Shown: positions 25,739 through 34,024 of the stretch, piece after piece | Position numbering within the stretch: position 1 is the first letter of the stretch | Layout: each line of letters begins with the position of its first letter | Origin: CAZOVB01 sp964583095 | GTDB lineage: Bacteria; Planctomycetota; Phycisphaerae; SM23-33 | NCBI GenBank assembly: GCA_964583095.1 | Contig: CAZOVB010000005.1 | Span: forward strand, 62,001-126,000 | Direction: 5' to 3' | Length of the DNA: 64,000 bases | Notes under the pieces: model-generated | What the model saw: the letters and a program-made list of their open reading frames with translations, nothing else | What the model was told of the DNA's origin: nothing | Databases searched by the model: none | Program-made: the position numbers and the translations under genes

Positions 25739-27079
25739 CTACTCCTCCAGCTCCAGTTGCCCAAGAAGCCTGGCAGCTTTCGGGGCCGAGGGCGTGTCAC
25801 GGTACTCTTGGAGCACCATGTTGGCGTAGCGGCGGGCCTGCTGGACAAACCCATTTGCTGCGTAGAGCTGGGCGAGTTTGAGGTAGGAGTTGGCTCTTAC
25901 CTCCGGGCTCTGGGCTTTCGGCTGGACGATCGGAGCAGGGCCATCCAGATCGACCACCTTGTCCTCGATGGTCGGCGGCTCCCAGGCCAGTCGACGCTCG
26001 ACCGCCTGGGTGGTCTGATCCACAGCCTGTCGCATCTTGCCCAGTTTGTTGCCCAGGCGCCTCCACTCGGGTAGCAGCGATCGGCCCAGCGCCTGGAGAT
26101 CGTCTTCCCGATCTTCGAGGCGATCGATCTGCCTCTTGCTCTCCCGGACGGCTTCTTCGAAGACCTCATTTCTGCCCGTACCGATCACCACCTGCTGCTG
26201 GACGACATCGGTTCCGGTCACTACCGTTCCGGGCGAGTGGGTCACGTAGCCCGAGCCCCGGATCCACGTGCCGTCATAGTTGACATAGACCCCCGTGGAA
26301 GGGTGCCGGCGATAGACGGTCACAACGTGGGGGGCCGAGCGATTGTACCATCGATGGGCGTGAAGGAGTCGGATCTGGGCTTCTTCCTCGCTGATCTCAT
26401 CCTGAACGTCACGGAGGTCGGCCTGGATGGCCAGGATCTGCTGATTCAACCGCTGATAGCGTTTTTCCTCGTCGGAGAGTTCTTCCTGGAGCTTTCGGGT
26501 AAGCTTTTCCTGACGCTCGTAGGTCTCCTGGACGCCCTGGTAGGCTTTCTGAAAGATCGGGTCTTCCTGGAAGCTCTGCCGGACGATGCGGATACGGCGA
26601 AGGACTCCATTGTCCAGGCGCGGGGGCATGACCTGGCGATCGTACCAGGCCAGCAGTTGCCCCATGTTGTACAGCAGAGAGGGATCGGTCCGATCACGCA
26701 GGACCCCTCGCGAAGACATCTCCAGGGCCAGGGGATACTCGCCCTGCCGGGCGGCGTAGAAAGAGATCAGACTCAAGGCTGAGGCGTGGTTGGGCTCGAT
26801 AAGGAGAATCATGCGGGCGGGAGTCAGAGCGACTCTTTCCTGTCCCAGTTGCAGCGTCCTGACCATATAGGCTTCCAGCAGGGGCAGATGGTAAGGCTGG
26901 ATCGTCCGGCCCTGGGCAAAGGCCTTGGCGGCTTCCTGAAGTGTCCCGGCCTGCTCAATTCGGGCGGTCAGCCGGGCCAGTTCTTTTTCGGCCTGGGAAG
27001 GCTCAGCCGGCGCCTGGGCCAAGCCCAGCGAAGCGGCCAGCAGCAGCGTGACGAAAGATGTTTTTGCGATTCCCAACAT
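25739..27079 (-). CDS. Secreted TPR/coiled-coil protein of unknown function
   Basis: 446 residues. Signal peptide MLGIAKTSFVTLLLAASLGLAQA. The N-terminal half has tetratricopeptide-like repeats (ALSLISFYAARQGEYPLALEM), followed by a coiled coil (about residues 185-240), a Tyr/His segment (HPSTGVYVNYDGTWIRGSGY) and a second coiled coil, then a C-terminal TPR (SYLKLAQLYAANGFVQQARRY). Probably periplasmic. No enzymatic motif. Its end is one base from the convergent CYTH stop. Confidence 0.8.
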   Translation of the reverse strand: MLGIAKTSFVTLLLAASLGLAQAPAEPSQAEKELARLTARIEQAGTLQEAAKAFAQGRTIQPYHLPLLEAYMVRTLQLGQERVALTPARMILLIEPNHASALSLISFYAARQGEYPLALEMSSRGVLRDRTDPSLLYNMGQLLAWYDRQVMPPRLDNGVLRRIRIVRQSFQEDPIFQKAYQGVQETYERQEKLTRKLQEELSDEEKRYQRLNQQILAIQADLRDVQDEISEEEAQIRLLHAHRWYNRSAPHVVTVYRRHPSTGVYVNYDGTWIRGSGYVTHSPGTVVTGTDVVQQQVVIGTGRNEVFEEAVRESKRQIDRLEDREDDLQALGRSLLPEWRRLGNKLGKMRQAVDQTTQAVERRLAWEPPTIEDKVVDLDGPAPIVQPKAQSPEVRANSYLKLAQLYAANGFVQQARRYANMVLQEYRDTPSAPKAARLLGQLELEE

Positions 27080-27207
27080 CTGGTGTTCCTTTCCGGAGGG
27101 GGCTGCTAAGACATTCTAGGCTCACGATGGCCCTCAACCCAGGCCGCAGCGTTTCTTTGGACACAGGGGATCTTGACGGGTTAGGCGCCGAAAGCTACGA
27201 TTTTGAA

Positions 27208-27783
27208 ATGATTCTTCTCCTGGATAACTACGACAGCTTCACCTACAACCTGGTCCAGCGGATCGGCGAGCTCGATCTGGGGCGGGAGATCCGTGTCATC
27301 CGCAACGATGTCATGTCTCCCCAGCAGGCCCAGGAAGAGTTCAAGCCTCGTCACCTGATCGTCTCACCGGGCCCCTGCACCCCCGACGATGCCGGCCTGA
27401 GCTGCGATTACGTGCGGCATTTCCATGGGAAGATCCCCATCCTGGGTGTCTGCCTGGGTCACCAGTCAATCGGGCAGGTTTTCGGCGGAAAGGTCCTCCG
27501 GGCCCCGCGAATGATGCATGGGAAGGTTTCAGAGATCCGCCACGACTCCAAGGGCGTCTACCGATCGCTGCCCAACCCCTTCACCGCCACGCGCTACCAC
27601 AGCCTGATCGTCGACCCGGAAGGCCTGGATGGGGAGTTCGAAATCACCGCCTGGTCGGTCGATCAGGAGGAACTGATGGGCCTTCGCAGCAAGACCAATC
27701 CCACCGAGGGGGTGCAGTTCCACCCGGAGAGCTTCCTGACCGACGTGGGCCACACCCTCCTTCGCAACTTCCTGGAAACCTGA
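27208..27783 (+). CDS. Glutamine amidotransferase subunit (anthranilate/aminodeoxychorismate synthase II)
   Basis: 191 residues from ATG 27208. MILLLDNYDSFTYNLVQRIG, oxyanion/glutaminase segments PGPCTPDD, nucleophile Cys in GVCLGHQ, and HxE in GVQFHPES complete the class I triad. It supplies ammonia to the chorismate-using subunit (TrpE or PabB), which is not in the window, so TrpG and PabA cannot be told apart. No strong ribosome site precedes the start. Convergent to the metalloprotease gene with a ten-base gap. Confidence 0.9.
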   Translation: MILLLDNYDSFTYNLVQRIGELDLGREIRVIRNDVMSPQQAQEEFKPRHLIVSPGPCTPDDAGLSCDYVRHFHGKIPILGVCLGHQSIGQVFGGKVLRAPRMMHGKVSEIRHDSKGVYRSLPNPFTATRYHSLIVDPEGLDGEFEITAWSVDQEELMGLRSKTNPTEGVQFHPESFLTDVGHTLLRNFLET

Positions 27784-27793
27784 GCAATCAGGG

Positions 27794-29665
27794 CTATTTG
27801 CCGCTGCGGCTGCGGGGTACGCGGCGGGGCATGGCCCCGAGGGTCACTTGAACCGTCTTGTATGCCTGGCCGCGACGGTATTCGATTTCGATCACATCGC
27901 CGACCTCTTTTTCGCTGACAATCTGCACAAGGTCCGAAGAGTCCACCACGCGCAGGTCTCCCACGCGGACAATCACGTCGCCCTTCTGCAGGCCGGCTTT
28001 ATGGGCCCCGCTGCCCTCGACCACGTCCACCAGCCGCAGGCCGTCTTTCTCCGAGGCCATCCGGATGCCGATGTACGCCTGGTTGGGCCGAATCCGAATC
28101 GGCGGGGGCTCCTGGGCCTTTACCCACTGCTTCCAGTCCTTCTCGATCTGTTCCAGTGGCCGACCCAGAACCTTCTCCATTGCGTCCATACCGGTCGGAT
28201 CTTTCTGGTAACCGTCCAGATAAGCGTCGTACCAGGTCTTGAGCTGTCCCTTGTCGTGGAGGTACTTGAGCATGTAGCGCACCTGGGAATAGCCGACCGT
28301 GGCGTTGCGCATGAACTGCTTGTGACTGAGCTTGGCCAGCTTGGAAAACTCGATGGTCTTGTCCCGGGCGACCAGGCGCTTGAGCAGGATCAGGCGGTAG
28401 TTGTCCAGGGGCAGGACCTTATCTTCTTCGATACGGGAGGTTTCAAACAGCGTCGCCAGGCCTTCGGTAATCCAGATCGGGTGGCGCTGGCCCAGGCTGT
28501 CCTGATCGCCGAAATGCAGGGCATGGGTGAACTCGTGGGTCATCACCATCCCCATCGAGCGGGCGGTGAGGGTTCGCTGGTCGTGGCGGTAGTATCCGCC
28601 CACGTTGCGATGCTTCCACTCCCGGGGGACCAGGACGGTTACATACTGGTCGAAGTCGGAGCCGAACAGATCCCGCCGCTGAATCCGGGCGTACTCGACC
28701 AGAAAGGACTTGAGCTCTTCGAGCATTCGCTGGTCGACGTCCGTGGCGAAAACCAGCCGTGATTCATGATCGACGTCATAAAGGTAGTCATCCCCGTGGG
28801 CCTCTTTGAGAGTTGTCAGGATCATCTCGGCCCGGGTCTTCTGAATCTCCTCCCGCCGTGCCAGAAGGTCCAGATACGCCTCGGTGCTTCGGATGGCCCT
28901 CAGGTCCGGGTCCCGCTGCATGTGACGGAAATCCGCATATCCATGATCAAAGGCCTTATCGAGCGCGTCACAGGCTGCATCGAGGTTCCCCAACCGACTT
29001 TCGGCACAGGCCAGGTTGTACCACGTTACCGAGTGCTCGGGGCGAAGCTCCAGCATCTCCAGTACGATCTGTCTCGCCTTGGCCCACTGCTTGGCCCGGA
29101 AGTGGTTCATCGACTGCTGAAACAGCGCGGCGAATTTCCGTTGCCCTGCCGCGGTCTGATCGGGCTGCTGGGCGCCGGCCTGCGGGCTCTGCGAATCCGG
29201 TCTGGCTTCGAGATCCTCCAGCAGCTTGCGATAGCCGGGCCGCTCGCGCAAGGCTGCGAGGTCTTTGTCGTCGCGAAGCCGCTTCAGGTCGCTGTAACCA
29301 AGTTCGACGGCCCTGTCCAGGCTCTTCAGCGCCGCGTCAACCTTGCTCTGGAGACTCTGCAGGCAGGCCAGATTGAACCAATGGGTGGGTTTCTTCGGCT
29401 CAAGATCCAGGATGCCGCGCATGGCCGATTCTGCCTTGGCGTACTCGCCGGCCTGGTAGTGCTTGAGGACCTGCCTTTCCAGGTCTTCCACTGCTGCCTG
29501 AGACTTGGCCGGACTCCACAGCGGTGGCGTCCGATCGACGACAACCTCGTAGGCATCACGGTACCTTCGGTACTCATCCACGTAGGGTTCGGCGTCGACA
29601 TCTACCTTTACGCAACCAAGCAGCGCACCAGGCAGGACCGCAAGAGAGAACAGAAATCTTCGCAT
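27794..29665 (-). CDS. Lipoprotein with TPR repeats, gluzincin (HEFTH) peptidase and PDZ domain
   Basis: 623 residues. N-terminal MRRFLFSLAVLPGALLGC gives a lipobox with Cys18. Two TPR-like blocks follow (residues about 65-125 and 185-260), then a peptidase-MA type domain with the zinc motif HEFTH at 377-381 and the third-ligand region WITEGLATLFE. A PDZ domain near 535-610 (GIRMASEKDGLRLVDVVEGSGAHKAGLQKGDVIV) ends the protein. Likely a lipid-anchored envelope metalloprotease; substrate unknown. The combination of TPR, MA peptidase and PDZ is a recurrent planctomycete architecture as far as I know. Confidence 0.88.
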   Translation of the reverse strand: MRRFLFSLAVLPGALLGCVKVDVDAEPYVDEYRRYRDAYEVVVDRTPPLWSPAKSQAAVEDLERQVLKHYQAGEYAKAESAMRGILDLEPKKPTHWFNLACLQSLQSKVDAALKSLDRAVELGYSDLKRLRDDKDLAALRERPGYRKLLEDLEARPDSQSPQAGAQQPDQTAAGQRKFAALFQQSMNHFRAKQWAKARQIVLEMLELRPEHSVTWYNLACAESRLGNLDAACDALDKAFDHGYADFRHMQRDPDLRAIRSTEAYLDLLARREEIQKTRAEMILTTLKEAHGDDYLYDVDHESRLVFATDVDQRMLEELKSFLVEYARIQRRDLFGSDFDQYVTVLVPREWKHRNVGGYYRHDQRTLTARSMGMVMTHEFTHALHFGDQDSLGQRHPIWITEGLATLFETSRIEEDKVLPLDNYRLILLKRLVARDKTIEFSKLAKLSHKQFMRNATVGYSQVRYMLKYLHDKGQLKTWYDAYLDGYQKDPTGMDAMEKVLGRPLEQIEKDWKQWVKAQEPPPIRIRPNQAYIGIRMASEKDGLRLVDVVEGSGAHKAGLQKGDVIVRVGDLRVVDSSDLVQIVSEKEVGDVIEIEYRRGQAYKTVQVTLGAMPRRVPRSRSGK

Positions 29666-29755
29666 GAGCCGCTCCTGTAACGGGTAAGGCTTTCACGATT
29701 ATAAACGCATTTCCAGACCGAAAGTTCCCTCCCGCAGCTTCTGTCCGGAAAGGGT

Positions 29756-31648
29756 CTATATCTTCATCGCCGGTTTTCGGCATGTAACCTTAACTGAGAA
29801 AGAGCCTTGCTGATCGATTCCTGCATGCAGGCTCATCCGGGTTCCACCGAAATTCCCTGCATGAAGATCTTTGACAATGGGGGAACCGAAAGACACCACA
29901 GTATCCTTCGGAAGCTCGCCGAGGGCAAATTCGACCAGAGAATTGTCAATCTCAATCGCTGCCAGTTCCGGACAGTCTTCCGAAGCAAAGGTTTGTCCCG
30001 CCCACGAACCGCCCGACTCGGGCAACTGCCCGTCTCGCATGGCCTGGACCTGCTCATCGGTCCAGAAGGCCAGGTGGCTCATCGGGTGTTTCCGAACGTG
30101 GAAGTCCAGGCTGACCTCTCCCGAGGCCCCTTCCAGACAAACGTCGACGGTCAGCTTCTCTCCCTCAACCACGTAGCATATCGTGCACGCCGGGCCCTCA
30201 TTGCCCCGGGCATCCTGGAGAATCTCGACCAGCTCTATCTCGACCCGCTCTGCTTCCTGGCGAACCTGGAGATCTTTCAGGACGCGCTGCGAATGGTACG
30301 TCCTGGAATCGGCCGTCAGCTTCACATGCGGAAAGGCCGCCCAGTCCTCCCCGCTGCCGACATCGTACCGCTGGGTATTGATACTCTCGGACGGCAGGGA
30401 GTTGAGCACCGAGGCGAGCAGGCCGGGGAAATCGCGGTGAGCGATGGCACTGAGCCCGCGCGACCAGATATTCTTCTCGTATCCGGTCAGCCAGAGCTGC
30501 CAAGGTCCCCGGCGAACGATCGTGTAGTCAATCTCCTCGAGCCGCTCGATCGGCTCGAGAGCAGCCGGCGGTTCGGGACGCGTTCGCAGCGCCTGCTGCC
30601 AAACCTCCAGAAGCAGGGGATTGCAGACCCTTACCAGGCTCAGTGCGCAGAGACTCCGGCGAATCTGCGCCCCGTCGCCCTGGTTGTGCAACACGCTGTG
30701 ATGGGGTCGGATGGCCGTGTCCGGGTAGCTTCTCCAGTGCGTCGCGACCCAGCCCAGGGCCTGGGCATCACCTCTGGCTCCCAGCACGAGAGGCACGTCC
30801 AGATCAGCGGACTTTACGCTGGATCCGCGCGTGCCGTAGTTGGCGGGAATCTCCGCACGGGCTGATGCCATCTTCCGATTCGCCGACCACATCCTCCCCA
30901 GGACTTCCAGGGATCTGGTGTCCTCCGGGACCTTCCACACATGCCAGGCAAGCATCCTCGAAGCCAGGGCCTGATAGTTCCCACTGCAGCCGCCGGCCTC
31001 TCCCATATTCAGCCCGTTGGCAGAGACATTTCGATCCAGGAGCGCATGCAGCGATGTTCGGGCCCAGTCGATCCACTCCTGCCGCTCGGTCAGCCGACCC
31101 AGGCGCCAGAGCAGCGTTGCCAGATCCAGGCTGCAATTGAATACCAGGGTGCCCAGGGAGGGGTTGCCGTAGATCCATCGGCCCAGGTCTTCCAGGGCCC
31201 CCTGCCAGCGCGTTCGGCGGTGGATATCAATTTCGTTCTGCAGGAACACGTAGGCGTTGAGAATGTGGTGGCCAAAAAAAGCATTGGCCCAGGGGGCGCT
31301 GCGATAGATGTCCTCTCCGCACCAGGGCTCGGCGTACTTCTGGTGGAAGCTGCCGGCCGGGGAGCGGTAGAAGCCGATCGTCCGGTCGATGAGGCTCACA
31401 GCGAAATCCAGATCTTCCTCGCTACGAAGCTGGTAGTAGAGATCGCCGGCCACCACGGCCAGGCCACACATGTCCGGCGTATGGGTGACGGGATAGGGAA
31501 GCCCGGGCCTGTCTTTGTGAGCATAGCAGAAGACTTCGCCTTCTTCGCTGAGCAGCCAGCGGCGAACGAAGTCGATTGCCTGCCGATTGAGGCGCGTTTC
31601 CTCTTCTCGCAATTGCTGGAGTCTGGGAAGTTCGGGCATCTCGGCCAT
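29756..31648 (-). CDS. Large protein with predicted alpha/alpha-toroid fold, polysaccharide-lyase-like
   Basis: 630 residues. No signal peptide. The N-terminal two-thirds is rich in Trp/Tyr helices (FCYAHKDRPGLPYPVTHTPD, GNPSLGTLVFNCSLDLATLLW, GLNMGEAGGCSGNYQALASRM), as in alpha/alpha-toroid glycan lyases and hydrolases; the C-terminal third is beta-rich (SLDFHVRKHPMSHLAFWTDE). This two-part layout resembles heparinase II-type lyases, but I cannot point to a catalytic Tyr/His pair, so the assignment stays tentative. Lies between the transketolase and the metalloprotease, 92 bases after transketolase ends. Confidence 0.65.
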   Translation of the reverse strand: MAEMPELPRLQQLREEETRLNRQAIDFVRRWLLSEEGEVFCYAHKDRPGLPYPVTHTPDMCGLAVVAGDLYYQLRSEEDLDFAVSLIDRTIGFYRSPAGSFHQKYAEPWCGEDIYRSAPWANAFFGHHILNAYVFLQNEIDIHRRTRWQGALEDLGRWIYGNPSLGTLVFNCSLDLATLLWRLGRLTERQEWIDWARTSLHALLDRNVSANGLNMGEAGGCSGNYQALASRMLAWHVWKVPEDTRSLEVLGRMWSANRKMASARAEIPANYGTRGSSVKSADLDVPLVLGARGDAQALGWVATHWRSYPDTAIRPHHSVLHNQGDGAQIRRSLCALSLVRVCNPLLLEVWQQALRTRPEPPAALEPIERLEEIDYTIVRRGPWQLWLTGYEKNIWSRGLSAIAHRDFPGLLASVLNSLPSESINTQRYDVGSGEDWAAFPHVKLTADSRTYHSQRVLKDLQVRQEAERVEIELVEILQDARGNEGPACTICYVVEGEKLTVDVCLEGASGEVSLDFHVRKHPMSHLAFWTDEQVQAMRDGQLPESGGSWAGQTFASEDCPELAAIEIDNSLVEFALGELPKDTVVSFGSPIVKDLHAGNFGGTRMSLHAGIDQQGSFSVKVTCRKPAMKI

Positions 31649-31740
31649 GGGCGGTTGCCTTTTGTAAAGAAAGGGGCCGCCGAAGCGCCGGCCGGGGGGC
31701 CGGGCCTCGACGGCCTGGTTTTAGCGAACGTGCGAATAGA

Positions 31741-33693
31741 TCATGCTTCCGATGCGTCAAAAAGCTCCTGGGCCTTTTTGCAGATGTCCTGGGCGGTCAG
31801 GCCGACCACCTTGAGGATCTCTTCGGGGGTCTTGGCACTCTTGGGGATGCTCTGAACGTGCATGGATTCGACGGCCACGCCAAGGTCGCTTCCGGCCGCG
31901 GCTGTAGCGATCTCATCAGCGAATCCGCCGACGTAGTTGTCCTCGACAACGAGGATCTGTCCGCGGCAGTCGTCGCCGATGCGGAGGATTTCCTCGGCCT
32001 GGAGGGGCAGCATGTAGGCATCGACGAGCGAGGCGTTGAGCCCGGCTTTTTCTTCCAGCAGGGAAACCGCCTGACGGGCGACATGCGTCATGTAGCCGCT
32101 GGCCACGATGCACAGGTCTTCCCCGTCGCGCAGGTGCTTGAAGCCGGAGGTGTCGAACGTCTCGTCCTCCTCGTAGATAAACGGCACGTCCGGACGGTGC
32201 GTCCGCATGTAGCACATGCCGTCGATGTTGGCCATCATCTCGGTCAGACGGTAGGCCATCACCGCATCGGAAGGCTGGAATACGTGGCAGGCGCAGTGGC
32301 CGTCCACGCGGTAACTGTGGGCGAAGCTCCGGAAGAACGCCACGTCCGGCAGGCCCATCTGGCTGGGGCCGTCGGCCGCAAGAGAAACACCCGAGTGCGA
32401 GCCGCACATCTTGATATTGGCGTTGGTGATTGCCGCCATCTCCACCTGGTCGTAGGCCCGAACGATGAACTTGGCAAAGCTGGAGATGAACGGGACCTTG
32501 CCGGCCGCGGCCAGGCCGACGCCGGCGGTGACCATGTTCTGCTCGGCGATTTTGCCCTCGAAGTACCGATCGGGATGGGCAGAGGCGAACATGTTGGCAA
32601 AGGTCGAGCCCTGCACGTCGCCGTCCAGGGCTACGATGCTCGGGTCGGATCCCATCGCCAGAAGGGCCGCTCCGTAAGCGCGGCGGGTGGCGAGCTTCTT
32701 CTTTTCCAGGGCGCTTCCGAGTCCGGCCGCCTGGAGCCCTTCGGCGATGGACCCGGCCGAGAGCCGGCCGCGCTGGCTGCGCTGGATCGGTTCGGGGCTG
32801 GTCAACTCGGCTGCCTCGGAGTCTTCCATCTCCGCCACACCCAACTGCGAGGCCTTTTCGTCCAGTGACGCCAGTGCCTGGGGAACCTGCTCCTCGGTCA
32901 GCGGCTTGCCGTGGTGTCCCTGGTCCTGGAGGATCTCGACGCCCCAGCCCTTGACGGTCTTGGCCACCACCGCGATGGGCTTGTCGGTCGCTTCGGCAGT
33001 GAGGGCCTCGAAGATCTGCTCGAAGTCGTGGCCGTCGATGACCTTGACCTCGAAGTTGAAGGCCTCAAGCTTGGCCTGGAGCGTCTGGGCCGACTGCTGA
33101 TCCGAGACGTGGTCGCTCTGGCCCTGGCCGTTGCAGTTGAAGATGACCCGCACGTTGTGAAGCTTGTGATCCACCAGGAAGTCCAGGGCTTCCCAGATCT
33201 GGCCTTCGCGGCTTTCGCCGTCGCCGCAGATGCAGAAGATCTTGCGGTTGCCACCATCGACCTTGTCGCCCGCGGCCAGGCCGGCCGCTCCGCTGATGCC
33301 CTGGCCCAGGCTGCCTGTGGCCGAGTCGAAGAACGGAAAGCCCTGGGCGGGGTTGGGATGCCCGTCCAGAACGCTGTCGGCGTCGCGAAGTGTCAGGGCG
33401 TCATCAAAGCGAAGCGAAGAGGGGTGCTTTTCACTGCCCACGACGCCGCCAAGGTCGCAGTAGGCCGCGTAGACGATCGGGACGGCGTGGCCTTCGGAGA
33501 GGACGAGTCGGTCGGCCCCGCTGTGCCACGGATTCTTCGGATCATACTTCATGATCCGATACATCAATGCCACCGTCAGGTGCGCCAACGAAAGCCCGCT
33601 GGAGGGATGGCCCGAGCCGGCCTCGGTACACATCCGGCAGGTCATCTTGCCCAGCTTGATTACCTTTGCTTCCAAATCCTTGTATTCTGCCAT
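31741..33693 (-). CDS. tkt: Transketolase
   Basis: 650 residues from ATG 33693 with GGAG upstream. N-terminal ThDP domain has GSGHPSSGLSLA, and the cofactor motif GDGESREGQIWEALDF...NCNGQGQSDHVSDQQ. The pyrimidine domain (AEQNMVTAGVGLAAAGKVPFISSFAKF) holds the catalytic Glu; the C-terminal domain is present, so it is a full-length single-chain enzyme, not split halves. It moves two-carbon units in the pentose phosphate pathway. Its promoter lies in the 33694-34024 spacer. Confidence 0.93.
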   Translation of the reverse strand: MAEYKDLEAKVIKLGKMTCRMCTEAGSGHPSSGLSLAHLTVALMYRIMKYDPKNPWHSGADRLVLSEGHAVPIVYAAYCDLGGVVGSEKHPSSLRFDDALTLRDADSVLDGHPNPAQGFPFFDSATGSLGQGISGAAGLAAGDKVDGGNRKIFCICGDGESREGQIWEALDFLVDHKLHNVRVIFNCNGQGQSDHVSDQQSAQTLQAKLEAFNFEVKVIDGHDFEQIFEALTAEATDKPIAVVAKTVKGWGVEILQDQGHHGKPLTEEQVPQALASLDEKASQLGVAEMEDSEAAELTSPEPIQRSQRGRLSAGSIAEGLQAAGLGSALEKKKLATRRAYGAALLAMGSDPSIVALDGDVQGSTFANMFASAHPDRYFEGKIAEQNMVTAGVGLAAAGKVPFISSFAKFIVRAYDQVEMAAITNANIKMCGSHSGVSLAADGPSQMGLPDVAFFRSFAHSYRVDGHCACHVFQPSDAVMAYRLTEMMANIDGMCYMRTHRPDVPFIYEEDETFDTSGFKHLRDGEDLCIVASGYMTHVARQAVSLLEEKAGLNASLVDAYMLPLQAEEILRIGDDCRGQILVVEDNYVGGFADEIATAAAGSDLGVAVESMHVQSIPKSAKTPEEILKVVGLTAQDICKKAQELFDASEA

Positions 33694-34024
33694 GGGGTTC
33701 TCCAATTGGTTATGCGCAAATTCCGCGAAACGAGCAGAGTACCCTAGACATCCCCGCAACGCAACCCAAACGGGCGCTGTTTTGCCCCCTTCACCCCCTG
33801 AAAAGGCGAATTAAGCGCCCTTTTTGTCTTAGAGTGAGTGAAAGAAGAGCTTTCTGTGTTGAGCGCCGGCCAAGGGGCCCAGTCAAGGACCGCCAACAGC
33901 AATGCCCTGGCTTCGTGGACCTCTCTGCCGGCCGGCAGGGGCAGAGGGACAACGACAGGGCTGCCTGCAAGCAGCTCAACGCGAGAAGAATTGTGTCACT
34001 CGCTCCAGCAACTCGGTTGGGGTC
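33694..34024. other. Spacer upstream of transketolase
   Basis: About 330 bases without a gene. Contains the weak minus-strand terminator at 33801-33825 and a perfect 14-bp palindrome CTGCCGGCCGGCAG at 33925-33938. The remainder is expected to hold the transketolase promoter; I cannot place it with confidence. Confidence 0.4.
33801..33825 (-). terminator. Weak rho-independent terminator after the beta-helix gene
   Basis: On the minus strand AAAAA-G-GGCG, a seven-base loop, CGCC and TTTT: the stem GGCG/CGCC (33819-33816 with 33808-33805) can be extended by A:T pairs and is followed by TTTT. It lies about 200 bases beyond the stop of the beta-helix gene and before transketolase. Confidence 0.4.
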
